Shown: positions 25,970 through 34,330 of the stretch, in pieces
Numbering within the stretch: position 1 is the stretch's first letter
Layout: the number at the start of each line of letters is the position of its first letter
Source: Desulforhabdus amnigena
GTDB taxonomy: Bacteria > Desulfobacterota > Syntrophobacteria > Syntrophobacterales > Syntrophobacteraceae
NCBI RefSeq assembly: GCF_027925305.1
Contig: NZ_BSDR01000001.1
Coordinates: forward strand, 2,259,001-2,323,000
DNA length: 64,000 nucleotides
Reading direction: 5' to 3'
The notes under the pieces: generated by a model
What the model was told of the DNA's origin: nothing
Databases searched by the model: none
Seen by the model: the letters and a program-made list of their open reading frames with translations, nothing else
Made by a program: the position numbers and the translations under genes

Positions 25970-27925
25970 ATGGAGCGTTTTTATGTCTCAACCCCCATTT
26001 ACTACGTCAATGCGGAACCGCATATCGGCCATGCCTATACCACTATTGTCGCGGATGTCATGAATCGTTTTCACAAGCTGCTGGGGTACAAGACGTTTTT
26101 CCTCACGGGAACGGACGAGCACGGCGACAAAATCGCCCAGGCGGCGCAGGATTCGGGCACGGACCCCAAGAGCTATGCCGACCGCATCAGTCAACTCTTC
26201 CGGGAGACCTGGCCGAAGCTCAACATCAGCAACGACCACTTCATCCGCACAACCGATCCCGAACACATTCAAGTCGTGCAAAACATCCTGCAGAAGGTGT
26301 ACGATTCCGGGGACATCTATTTCAGCACCTATAAAGGGCTCTACTGCGTCGGGTGCGAACGCTTCTACACCGAAAAGGAACTGGTGGACGGAAAATGCCC
26401 GGACCACGACAAGGAACCCATCGAACGGGAAGAAGCCAACTACTTTTTTCGCATGAGCAAATACCAGGACTGGCTGATTCAGCACATCGAATCCCACCCC
26501 GATTTCATCCGGCCCGAACGCTACAGGAACGAAGTGCTGGCATTCCTGAGGGAACCCCTTGAAGACCTGTGTATTTCGAGACCCAAGGAGCGCCTGAGCT
26601 GGGGAATCCCCCTGCCCTTCGACGACCGGTACGTCACTTACGTCTGGTTTGACGCCCTCATCAATTACGTCTCGGCGCTGAACTACCCGGACGGCCCCCT
26701 CTTCCATGAATTCTGGCCGGTGGTGCAGCATACCATTGCCAAGGATATCCTCAAACCCCACGGCATCTACTGGCCCACCATGATCAAGGCGGCGGGGTTT
26801 GCCCCCTACCAACATTTAAATGTCCACGGCTACTGGAAAACGAGCGAAGGCAAAATGAGCAAAAGCCGGGGAACGGTGGTGCGGCCCCTCGATCTCGTTC
26901 CCATCTACGGTCTGGACGCCTTCCGCTATTTTCTCATGCGGGAAATGGTCTTCGGGCTGGATTCCAACTTCAGCGAAGAAGCCCTGGTGCAGCGCCTCAA
27001 TGCGGACCTGGCCAATGACCTGGGGAACCTCTACAGCCGTACGCTCGCCATGACGGCCAAATACTTCGAGGGTAAAATCCCCCCCTTCGGAGCAGAACCC
27101 GACGATATGGACCGGGCTCTCATGGCACAGGTGGAAAACGCGACCAAACAGTTTGTCGAGGAGATCCCCAAGCTCGGATATCACAAAGCCCTCATGGCCA
27201 TCTGGGAATGCATCAGCGCCGCCAACAAGTACATCGACCACGTCGGCCCCTGGAACCTGGCAAAAGATCCGCAACAGCACTCACACCTGCAGACCGTCAT
27301 CAGGATCCTGCTGGAACTGAACAAGACCGTGGCCGTGCTCATCTCCCCCTTCATGCCCGAAACATCGGAAAAAATGCTCGAACGCCTGGGAATTCCCAAA
27401 AAGGCCCTGGACCTGAGGCTCAAAGACGATGCCGCGTGGGGAACACTCCAGGAGGGGAACCCGGTCCAAAAGGGTGAATCCCTCTTTCCCCGCGTGGAAC
27501 TGAAGGAACACAAAGGGGAAAAGCCCGCCGGAGAGCAACCGAAGCAACCGTCGAAGAAGCAGCCGCCCGTAAAGGAATCCCGGGAAAAAGAAGAAGAAAA
27601 ACCGGAGAATATTTCCTTTGACGCTTTCAAACAGGTGGACCTGCGTGTGGGGCTCGTGAAGGAGGCCGAAAGAATCCCCAAATCCAAGAAGCTCCTGCGC
27701 CTCATCGTGGATATCGGGGAAGAGCGGCAGGTGGTGGCGGGTATAGCCGAAACGCACGCGCCTGAAGATCTCGTCGGCAAGCAGGTCGTCATCGTGGCCA
27801 ACCTGCAGCCCGCTAAACTCATGGGCGTGGAATCCCACGGCATGGTGCTCGCCGTCCGCGACGGGGAATCCCTTCACCTGCTCACACCGGAAAAGCCCGT
27901 CACCCCGGGCCGGAGGATTTCATAG
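25970..27925 (+). CDS. metG: Methionyl-tRNA synthetase with C-terminal tRNA-binding domain
   Basis: 651 residues from the ATG at 25970, which follows AAGGATAAGG; the frame is open 69 nt further up but without family sequence. Class I motifs are present: HIGH (EPHIGHAYT) and KMSKS (GKMSKSRGTV), plus the metal-knuckle CVGCERFY...GKCPDHD. A Lys/Glu/Pro-rich linker (about 515-550) joins the catalytic body to an EMAPII-like tRNA-binding domain (FDAFKQVDLRVGLV, then ANLQPAKLMGVESHGM). It charges both initiator and elongator tRNA(Met). Confidence 0.95.
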   Translation: MERFYVSTPIYYVNAEPHIGHAYTTIVADVMNRFHKLLGYKTFFLTGTDEHGDKIAQAAQDSGTDPKSYADRISQLFRETWPKLNISNDHFIRTTDPEHIQVVQNILQKVYDSGDIYFSTYKGLYCVGCERFYTEKELVDGKCPDHDKEPIEREEANYFFRMSKYQDWLIQHIESHPDFIRPERYRNEVLAFLREPLEDLCISRPKERLSWGIPLPFDDRYVTYVWFDALINYVSALNYPDGPLFHEFWPVVQHTIAKDILKPHGIYWPTMIKAAGFAPYQHLNVHGYWKTSEGKMSKSRGTVVRPLDLVPIYGLDAFRYFLMREMVFGLDSNFSEEALVQRLNADLANDLGNLYSRTLAMTAKYFEGKIPPFGAEPDDMDRALMAQVENATKQFVEEIPKLGYHKALMAIWECISAANKYIDHVGPWNLAKDPQQHSHLQTVIRILLELNKTVAVLISPFMPETSEKMLERLGIPKKALDLRLKDDAAWGTLQEGNPVQKGESLFPRVELKEHKGEKPAGEQPKQPSKKQPPVKESREKEEEKPENISFDAFKQVDLRVGLVKEAERIPKSKKLLRLIVDIGEERQVVAGIAETHAPEDLVGKQVVIVANLQPAKLMGVESHGMVLAVRDGESLHLLTPEKPVTPGRRIS

Positions 27926-28327
27926 ACGGGACTTGAAAGAGATATTTTAAAGCCAAAGGTCGTTTTGAAGCCGTCCGGTCACATTTCTAACGGTGATTTA
28001 CCCCTCGAGGGAGACGGTTTTATATGAAAAAAGGCTCATGGTTCATAGCTCATGGCTCATGATAACATCGCTTTTCAAGAGCGTTTCCCGCTTTCCACAT
28101 TGGCTTGCATCTCTTTGCCTTTTTCGTTTTTCGTTGTGACCGTTCCGGTCATGGGAGTTAATGACAATTCCCTCTCGAGGGAACAGACGCCAAGTTAAGC
28201 ATAAAGTTGCTCGATTGAGGGTTCAAGTTCCCCCTTGAGGGGGGCAAGGGGGGTGTAGTTCTCAACACATTCCCCTTAATCCCCTTCGAGGGGAGAATTA
28301 TTACCTACTTTAACCATCTTCAGACGC
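27926..28327. other. Gene-free stretch with a family E copy and C-rich repeat fragments
   Basis: No coding sequence is recognised between the convergent metG and rsmB genes. It holds the family E copy (28022-28165), then CCTCTCGAGGGAAC and ACGCCAAGTTAAGC, which resembles a transposon end. Several CCCCCTTGAGGGGGGC-type palindromes related to the centre of family B follow (28225-28305). Confidence 0.7.
28022..28165 (+). repeat. Family E element, copy 4 (orphan)
   Basis: The same order as the copy in front of the DUF4126 gene: ATGAAAAAAGGCTCATGG, heptads, GATAACATCGCTTTTCAAGA, centre, TGACCGTTCCGGTCATGGGA, then GTTAATGACA. By eye about 94% identical over about 130 bp. It has no gene downstream, which shows that the unit is mobile or was duplicated independently of a gene. 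Confidence 0.88.
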
Positions 28328-29677
28328 TCAGCCCCCTCGCCTCCAGCGGGCCCCAAAAAAACCGTCCAGTCCATGGCGATGCGGCCAGGATTTGAAAAAA
28401 TCCCCCTCCACCATGGCGCCGCAGGATTCGGGAAGAAAATTCCCCGCCGGTTCCACGTTCCATCCCGGATGGCCGTCGGCGAAATAGCCGGCCACGCCCT
28501 CGTCCTCTTCCGCGAAGAAGGTGCAGGTGGCGTAGACCAGGACTCCGCCCTTTTTGACAAAAGAGGACGCCTGATCCAGAAGTTTTTTCTGCAACTGGGA
28601 AAAACGGTAGGGGTCCTTGAGATGACGACGCCACTTGATGTCGGGTTTCCGTCGCAGGGCGCCAAATCCGCTGCAGGGGGCATCGAGCAAAACCCGGTCG
28701 AACTCTCCGGTCTTCCCAGGGTTGAGCTCCAGCACATCGTTCGCCAGTATCTTGACGATACCCACCCCCTGCCGCTCAGCGTTCCGGCGCAGCTCCTCCA
28801 ATTTCCATGCAGACTGGTCGACGGCCAGGATTTCGCCCTCATTTTTCATGAGAATGCCAAGGTGCGTGGATTTTCCTCCGAAACCGGAACAAAGATCCAG
28901 CACACGTTCCCCCGGCCGGGGAGAAACCAGCAGGGAAACCAGTTGGGATGCTTCGTCCTGCACCTGGACCCAGCCTTCCTGAAAAAGGGGAAGACGGGAA
29001 ATGTCCTGCCGAAAGCCGGAGACTCGAACGGCATGAGGAAGCAACGGAGAAGGATCGGCTTCGATGCCCCTTCCCCGCAGCGCCTGAATCACCTCGGACG
29101 TTGAAGTCCTCAGAGTGTTGACCCTCAGGGCCATGGGCGCAATGGCATTGTTGGCCAGGCAGAGCGCACGGGTTTCTTCCGGCCCCAGTTCCTTTAGGCA
29201 TTTCTGCACAAACCAGAGGGGATGAGAAGTCGTGACGGCCAGAAAGGCGGCGGGGTCTTTTTCCTCCGGGGGCCAGTTCCATGCGTTCTCACGGCGGAGC
29301 GCTTCCCGAAGGAGGGCGTTCACAAACCCCACCAGGTGAGGCGGCTGTGTGGCCTTGGCGAGCTTTACGGTCTCGTTGACCGCCGCATGGGGCGGAATGC
29401 GATCGAGCAGGAGGATCTGATAGAGCGCCAGACGCAGGAGGATGCGGACTTCCGGATCGATTTTTTTGGGTTTGATCTTGCTGAGCTGATCGATGTGCCA
29501 GTCCAGGCGTCCCTGCCACCTGAGAACCCCGTACACCAGCTCGGTCAGGAGGGCGCGGTCCCGCTCGTCCAGGCGGGAATGACGCTCCAGCATGGCCCGG
29601 ATCAAGCGGTCCGGGTGGGAAACCTTCCGGTTCAAATGGAGCAGAACCTGGTAAGCCAGGCTTCTGGAGCTGATCAT
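28328..29677 (-). CDS. rsmB: 16S rRNA m5C967 methyltransferase RsmB
   Basis: 449 residues. The N-terminal NusB-like RNA-binding domain (LTELVYGVLRWQGRLD) covers about residues 1-140. A SAM-dependent m5C methyltransferase follows: VLDLCSGFGGKSTHL as motif I, DAPCSGFGALRRKPDI with one conserved Cys (motif IV), and VLVYATCTFFAEED with the catalytic Cys (motif VI). The end HGLDGFFGARWRR is typical. It overlaps the DUF116 gene by 4 bp, so the two are translationally coupled and belong with fmt and def upstream. Confidence 0.93.
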   Translation of the reverse strand: MISSRSLAYQVLLHLNRKVSHPDRLIRAMLERHSRLDERDRALLTELVYGVLRWQGRLDWHIDQLSKIKPKKIDPEVRILLRLALYQILLLDRIPPHAAVNETVKLAKATQPPHLVGFVNALLREALRRENAWNWPPEEKDPAAFLAVTTSHPLWFVQKCLKELGPEETRALCLANNAIAPMALRVNTLRTSTSEVIQALRGRGIEADPSPLLPHAVRVSGFRQDISRLPLFQEGWVQVQDEASQLVSLLVSPRPGERVLDLCSGFGGKSTHLGILMKNEGEILAVDQSAWKLEELRRNAERQGVGIVKILANDVLELNPGKTGEFDRVLLDAPCSGFGALRRKPDIKWRRHLKDPYRFSQLQKKLLDQASSFVKKGGVLVYATCTFFAEEDEGVAGYFADGHPGWNVEPAGNFLPESCGAMVEGDFFKSWPHRHGLDGFFGARWRRGG

Positions 29678-30486
29678 GATTCCGCCCGCCTCATGGAAAC
29701 GACCTCCTGGAGCACCGCCTCCACCCGCTCGACAGCCACCTGGGTGTTGAAGCAGGGCCCGTGGGGGCGCTCGTTGAAAATGCCGTAGACGGGCAGAGGC
29801 GTCGTATCCTGAATGCCGCTCGTCAAATCGCGCTCACAGGCCACGGCGATGATCAAATCGGGGCGTTTCTCGAGGACAATCTGGCGCGCCCTGGTGCCCC
29901 CCGTGGCCACGGCGAGATCCACACCGTACTTTGCGGAGAGTTCCAGCAGGTCCTTGATGGGACATTTCCCGCATCGCTTGCAGTTTTGAACCCGGTAGGT
30001 GATTTTAACCGGGCAGTTGCTGTTCTGCAGGCAGTGGGGCATGAGGAGAAGGATTCTTTGAGGGGCGTGCCCATTGCGGCATTGAGCCATGACGATTTCA
30101 TTGTTCACCGCCACAAAGGCATGCTGCACTTCTTCCCGCTTGAGTCCCACCAGCTTCCCCACCACCACGAGCACCGGAAGCATGAATTTGGCTGTAAAGC
30201 TCCTCAGCTTCTTGGAAAAGGGCACGTCATGCCCCAGCAGGGTCACGGCAATGAGGAGGGATACGCCAACCAGGGTCAGGATGCCCAGCACCCCGAGGAG
30301 CGATGCCATGAACCATACAAATTGCGAATGAAAGCGGTTCAGCCCGTAATAGGGCACGAGATAAACAAGGGAAAGAGTCAATAAAATCAGAATACCCGTC
30401 AGCCCCATGAGACCGACGAGGGTGATTTTTGCGGGCTGCTTGAGAGGCGCAACACGATCTTCCGAACTATGTTTCTCCAAGGGCAT
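29674..30486 (-). CDS. DUF116 membrane protein with cysteine cluster
   Basis: 270 residues with two or three N-terminal TM helices (about 23-45 and 60-90, ITLVGLMGLTGILILLTLSL). A cytoplasmic DUF116 domain follows, with cysteines in LMPHCLQNSNCPVK and QNCKRCGKCPIKDL and a later VACERDLTSGI. The Cys pattern suggests a metal or Fe-S site (inference). The family commonly sits with def, fmt and rsmB in Desulfobacterota and Clostridia, but its role is unknown. It overlaps rsmB by 4 bp. Confidence 0.85.
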   Translation of the reverse strand: MPLEKHSSEDRVAPLKQPAKITLVGLMGLTGILILLTLSLVYLVPYYGLNRFHSQFVWFMASLLGVLGILTLVGVSLLIAVTLLGHDVPFSKKLRSFTAKFMLPVLVVVGKLVGLKREEVQHAFVAVNNEIVMAQCRNGHAPQRILLLMPHCLQNSNCPVKITYRVQNCKRCGKCPIKDLLELSAKYGVDLAVATGGTRARQIVLEKRPDLIIAVACERDLTSGIQDTTPLPVYGIFNERPHGPCFNTQVAVERVEAVLQEVVSMRRAES

Positions 30487-30535
30487 TTTACCTGAATGTC
30501 AAGTTTGTGGTTTGGGCCTGCTGCATGCCCGATCT

Positions 30536-30650
30536 AATAGCCTATCCCAAAACCCCCTGTGGACTTTGCGCCCCCCCCTTGGTCCCCCCTCGAGGGGGGA
30601 ATTGAAGGGGGGTGTCCGCTGCCGAGGTAGGTTTTGGGATAGGCTCTAAG
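30536..30650. repeat. Family B palindromic repeat, copy 2
   Basis: It runs from TAATAGCCTATCCCAAAACC to GGTTTTGGGATAGGCTCTAAG. The centre is CCCCCCTCGAGGGGGGAATT. The two ends form a nearly perfect inverted repeat in this copy. Confidence 0.88.
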
Positions 30651-30805
30651 TACCTGAGCACATATTTTTTGGCATTTTCATACCGTCATACCGGCGTAAG
30701 CCGGTATCCAGAGAATTTGCCGTGAGGCTGGATTCCGGCTAAAAGCATGCCGGAATGACATAATCAATAAGGATCGAGAATGTTAAATAACTTCTGATCA
30801 GGTGC

Positions 30806-30970
30806 TTAAATACTGGTCTTCATAATTGCGCAGCCGTTTACCCATACGTTTTCGTAGGAGCGGCATCCTGCCGCGACAAGGTGTGCGGCTGCCGATTCCT
30901 ATTCCTATCACGGCTGGAAGCCGTTCCTACAAAGAAATGGCTGCGTATTTACGATCCTCGATACTTAATC
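30806..30970. repeat. Family C palindromic repeat, copy 2
   Basis: TAGGAGCGGCATCCTGCCGC and its partner GGCTGGAAGCCGTTCCTAC lie inside longer imperfect ends (TTAAATACTGGTCTTCATAA and TTTACGATCCTCGATACTTAA). It lies just downstream of fmt. Confidence 0.85.
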
Positions 30971-31006
30971 TCTGCCGCTCACCCTTCCACCGCTTCCCTC
31001 ACCGTA

Positions 31007-31975
31007 TCAATCGAAACGGGACCCCGGCGGCATGGGGCGGCCCCGAAGAAACTCTTCTGCGGCCATACGGCGCTGCCCTTCCCATTGGAGCTCTCCAATG
31101 GACACAGCCTTTCGGTCTCCACCCAGAACGACCAAGCCGTTTTCCATGAATCCCACCACTTCTCCGGCCTCGCCCTCCCCTTTCCAGTTCAAAAGAGAGG
31201 CATGGAAACACTTCACCCGCTTTCCGCCGTAAAAACCGTAAGCGCCGGGCCAGGGATCGAAGGCTCGAATGGTATTGACAATCCGGTGAGCCGGTGCGTT
31301 CCAGGAAATGCGCCATTCCCCCTTGGCAAGAGGCGGAGCGTTCGTGGCCAGTCGATCATCCTGCGGCTGGGGCCGCAGTTCACCCGCTTTCCATTTTCTG
31401 AGCGTTTCGCAAAGCAATTCCGCACCCAGCAGGGCGAGCTTGTCGTGCAACACCCCCAGCGTATCTTCGGGCAGAATGGGGATCTCTTTTTGAGCCAGCA
31501 CAGGGCCTGTGTCCATGCCCGCATCCAGAAGCATGATGCTCACTCCCGTCACCGTATCCCCTGCAAGAATGGACCTCTGGATGGGCGCGGCTCCGCGATA
31601 CCTGGGCAGAAGCGAGGCATGGACGTTCAGCGCCCCCAGGGGATGCCCATCCAGAAACGGCTGGGGCAATATCTGACCGTAAGCCACAACGGCGGCACAT
31701 TCGGCTTCAAAAGAAAGAATGTGTTCGAGAACTCCTTCCGCCCTGATTTTCGCCGGTTGATAGACAGGGATTTCGAGCTTCTCTGCCAACAATTTGACAG
31801 GAGGCGGAGTCAGCTTTTTCCCGCGCCCGCTGGGCCGGTCCGGCTGAGTCACCACCAGGCGCACATCGGCCCCGGCATCATGGAGTTGCTTCAAAGACGG
31901 AACGGCGAAATCGGGAGTACCCATAAAAATGAGAGTGGGAAGCTCGGGGTTTGTCATTTTTTTGGCTTTCTCCAC
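31007..31975 (-). CDS. fmt: Methionyl-tRNA formyltransferase
   Basis: A 322-residue enzyme that formylates initiator Met-tRNA with 10-formyl-THF. The N-terminus is LIFMGTPDFAVPSLKQL. The formyl-THF binding and catalytic motif NVHASLLPRYRGAAPIQRSI holds the Asn-His pair, with the essential Asp in MLLDAGMDTGP. The C-terminal OB-like domain has FDPWPGAYG. It follows def after 4 bp on the same strand. The downstream partners DUF116 and rsmB are 520 bp away behind a repeat cluster. Confidence 0.94.
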   Translation of the reverse strand: MEKAKKMTNPELPTLIFMGTPDFAVPSLKQLHDAGADVRLVVTQPDRPSGRGKKLTPPPVKLLAEKLEIPVYQPAKIRAEGVLEHILSFEAECAAVVAYGQILPQPFLDGHPLGALNVHASLLPRYRGAAPIQRSILAGDTVTGVSIMLLDAGMDTGPVLAQKEIPILPEDTLGVLHDKLALLGAELLCETLRKWKAGELRPQPQDDRLATNAPPLAKGEWRISWNAPAHRIVNTIRAFDPWPGAYGFYGGKRVKCFHASLLNWKGEGEAGEVVGFMENGLVVLGGDRKAVSIGELQWEGQRRMAAEEFLRGRPMPPGSRFD

Positions 31976-31979
31976 CGCA

Positions 31980-32492
31980 CTAGGCTTCCTTCTCTTTCAA
32001 CCTTTTTTTCCATTTTCTCTTGAAAATATCCCGTGCGATGAGACCGATCCGGTCGATGAAGAGCTTCCCCTCCAAGTGATCGATCTCGTGCTGCAGGGCG
32101 ATAGCCAGGAGCCCTCCGGCCTGGATTTCCACGGGCTTTCCATCGGGGTCCATCCCCCGCACGACGACCTCTTCATAGCGTTTTACCTTGGAATAAAATT
32201 CGGGCACGCTCAGACACCCTTCTTCGTAGGTTGTTTCGCCCCGGCCGCTCACGATTTCCGGGTTTACGAGGACAATCAGCCCGTGCTCATATTCAGGCTT
32301 CTGAAGATCTATCATGACCAGCCGGAGCAGCTTTCCCACCTGGTTGGCGGCCAAGCCGATGCCCGGAGCGTCATACATGGTCTCGGCCATGTCATCGATG
32401 AGTTTTCGAATCTCCCGATCCACCGTTTCAACCCGTCGCGCCTTCTCGCGCAGCACGGGATTGGGATAGGTACAAATTTCCAGTAAAGCCAT
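31980..32492 (-). CDS. def: Peptide deformylase
   Basis: A 170-residue metalloenzyme that removes the formyl group from new N-terminal methionines. The three PDF motifs are present: GIGLAANQVG (motif 1), EEGCLSVPE with the metal Cys (motif 2) and QHEIDHLEGKLF with the HExxH histidines (motif 3). A basic C-terminal tail (KRKWKKRLKEKE) is typical. It heads the def-fmt unit and lies downstream of a family D repeat at 32573. Confidence 0.95.
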   Translation of the reverse strand: MALLEICTYPNPVLREKARRVETVDREIRKLIDDMAETMYDAPGIGLAANQVGKLLRLVMIDLQKPEYEHGLIVLVNPEIVSGRGETTYEEGCLSVPEFYSKVKRYEEVVVRGMDPDGKPVEIQAGGLLAIALQHEIDHLEGKLFIDRIGLIARDIFKRKWKKRLKEKEA

Positions 32493-32572
32493 TTAAAACC
32501 CCTTCATATTTTGGACAACCCGACACCCCTCTTGCGGGAAAATTTTCTAAAGATTCAAATTCCTGAAGGTTT

Positions 32573-32708
32573 AAGAAACTATCTCAAAACGGTCTGAATA
32601 CCCTTGATCGTCATTCCGGTGAAAACCGGAATCCAGGCATTCCCGATAGATCTGGACCCTGGATTCCGCCAGGGTGACGGTTTGAGCGAATTTTGAGATA
32701 GCTTCTAA
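32573..32708. repeat. Family D palindromic repeat, copy 2 (inverted relative to copy 1)
   Basis: The reverse complement of the 12520-12653 unit with few changes. The ends are AAGAAACTATCTCAAAACGG and TTTTGAGATAGCTTCTAAA, giving terminal inverted repeats of about 17 bp. Internal hairpins are ATTCCGGTGAAAACCGGAAT and CCTGGATTCCGCCAGGGTGA. Confidence 0.85.
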
Positions 32709-32957
32709 ATTCCCCCCTCGAGGGGGGACAAGGGGAGTGTAAATTTTTCAAAATGAGAATCGCCCCGCTGAAATGCTTGCATATTTTTAGTGAACAACGA
32801 TCCATTTTAAACATTAGGGATATTCTTTTCAACCAGTATTCGGGTGCAGGAAGATAGTCCCCTGACAACCGAACTCACCGGCACACGCGCATCACACACC
32901 CCGGTACAGGCAGTTGTACATTGATTCTTATGATCGAGATCGATCACAAGGCAACAT

Positions 32958-33007
32958 GAAAACCACCGCCGTTTGCGAGGTACCGAAGCGCAAACGGGTA
33001 ATTTTCA
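32958..33007. other. Strong hairpin upstream of the glycan locus
   Basis: CCGTTTGCG (32969-32977) and CGCAAACGG (32989-32997) form a perfect 9-bp stem with an 11-nt loop. Imperfect pairing extends outward to GAAAA and TTTTC. There is no clear T tract, so I do not call it a terminator. It may be a leader structure for the genes from 33228. Confidence 0.35.
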
Positions 33008-33227
33008 TATACTCTCTATAGCCCCGGCCGCTTCGACTACTTGAACAAAATGGACAAAGTCCGCTTTAGAGATCGTCAAATCGACACCTTTGGGCTTTTA
33101 AACTTTGGCACTGATTTGGCATTGCAAAGAAGATAACCTTGCACTTTTTTTTAAAAAAACTTTGCCACGGAATTATTACGACGAGCAGGGACAGGAAAGC
33201 AACCTTGAGCAGGAAAGCACGTATTAC

Positions 33228-34181
33228 ATGACACCGGAGAGCATGTCTGTATTAGTCAAGCTACCCAATAACGAGCCTGAGGAACTTCCGGAAGTAAGCA
33301 TCCTCATTCCTGCAAACAATGAAGCCGGTGGAATTGCGGAAGTTGTGGGGAGAGTCCGCCAGGTCATGGACAATCTGGACTATCTTTACGAAATCCTTGT
33401 GATAGATGACGGATCAACAGACGACACCGCTCAAAATGCCCATGACGCAGGAGCCAGAGTCATACAACACCCTTACAATATCGGAAACGGGGCGGCAATC
33501 AAGACCGGTATCCGAAACGCGCACGGCAAATGGCTCGTCACACTCGACGGCGATGGTCAGCATCCACCCGAGGAAATCCCGCATCTGCTGGAAAAACTGC
33601 AGATTTTTGACATGGTCGTGGGAGCTCGTACTCAAGAGTCGGCAACCTGCATGCATCGGAACCTAGCAAACAGAATCTACAACTGGTTTGCATCCTACGT
33701 GTGCGGACACAAAATTGAGGACCTCACCTCCGGATTCAGAGCCGTCAAAGCACACATCGCACAAGAATTCATCTCTTTGCTGCCAAACACCTTTTCCTAC
33801 CCTACCACCATCACCATGGCGACTTTGAGGTCAGGGTATAGTTTGAAATATATCCCCATTACAACATGCAAACGCAATGGAGACAGCAAAAGCAAGATCA
33901 AGCTTCTCCGCGACGGATCGCGATTTTTCCTCATCATTTTTAAGGTTGCCACCCTGTTTTCACCTATGAAGATATTCTTGCCGGTCAGCTTCTCGACCTT
34001 TCTCCTGGGGCTCGGTTACGGGCTTTTCAAGGTTTTCTTTTTGGATGGTCGTTATGGTCCAACCTCAGCCATGCTGATGACAACGTCTATCCTCATGTTT
34101 CTTGTCGGGCTGGTATCAGAGCAAATTACCCAGCTAAGGTTTGATCGTTCTGAATTCTCAAAAGTGGTTAAGAATAACTAA
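33228..34181 (+). CDS. Family 2 glycosyltransferase (DPM1-like) with C-terminal TM helices
   Basis: 317 residues from the ATG at 33228; the frame is open upstream but no better start is seen. GT-A fold: EVSILIPANNEAGG, then the nucleotide-binding IDDGSTDDT and LDGDGQHPPEEI with the metal DxD-like Asp. Two hydrophobic helices follow at the C-terminus (FLPVSFSTFLLGLGYGLF, then MLMTTSILMFLVGLV). The layout matches polyprenyl-phosphate mannose or glucose synthases that load a lipid carrier on the inner membrane. It precedes the Wzm/Wzt exporter genes. Confidence 0.85.
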   Translation: MTPESMSVLVKLPNNEPEELPEVSILIPANNEAGGIAEVVGRVRQVMDNLDYLYEILVIDDGSTDDTAQNAHDAGARVIQHPYNIGNGAAIKTGIRNAHGKWLVTLDGDGQHPPEEIPHLLEKLQIFDMVVGARTQESATCMHRNLANRIYNWFASYVCGHKIEDLTSGFRAVKAHIAQEFISLLPNTFSYPTTITMATLRSGYSLKYIPITTCKRNGDSKSKIKLLRDGSRFFLIIFKVATLFSPMKIFLPVSFSTFLLGLGYGLFKVFFLDGRYGPTSAMLMTTSILMFLVGLVSEQITQLRFDRSEFSKVVKNN

Positions 34182-34330
34182 CATGTCATGAACATCAGGA
34201 AACTTTCACCCCCAACCATTCTCGAGAACGCGATATCCATACCTTGGGGGATCGATCCACCAACGACGACCAGGAGACTTGATCAAGAGTTCTGTTTTAT
34301 GGTGAACTCACTTGATCAATTACAAAATGA

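Larger units (their letters stand above)
30487..31006. other. Repeat-filled gap inside the def-fmt/DUF116-rsmB run
   Basis: 520 bp without a gene between fmt and DUF116, both on the minus strand. It contains a family B unit (30536-30650), a hairpin of the CCGGCGTAAGCCGG and GGATTCCGGCTAAAAGC type (30672-30770), and a family C unit (30806-30970). Confidence 0.8.
32493..33227. other. Divergent intergenic region upstream of def and the glycan genes
   Basis: About 730 bp with no convincing gene. It holds the family D repeat (32573-32708), half of a family B-like core (CCCCCCTCGAGGGGGGAC, 32713-32735), a hairpin at 32969-32997, and an AT-richer stretch before the glycosyltransferase start at 33228. 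Confidence 0.6.

Noticed and set aside
28225-28310. C-rich palindromes considered as rho-independent terminators of metG or rsmB
   Set aside because: Stems are strong but no T-run follows on either strand. They match the centre of the dispersed family B repeat.
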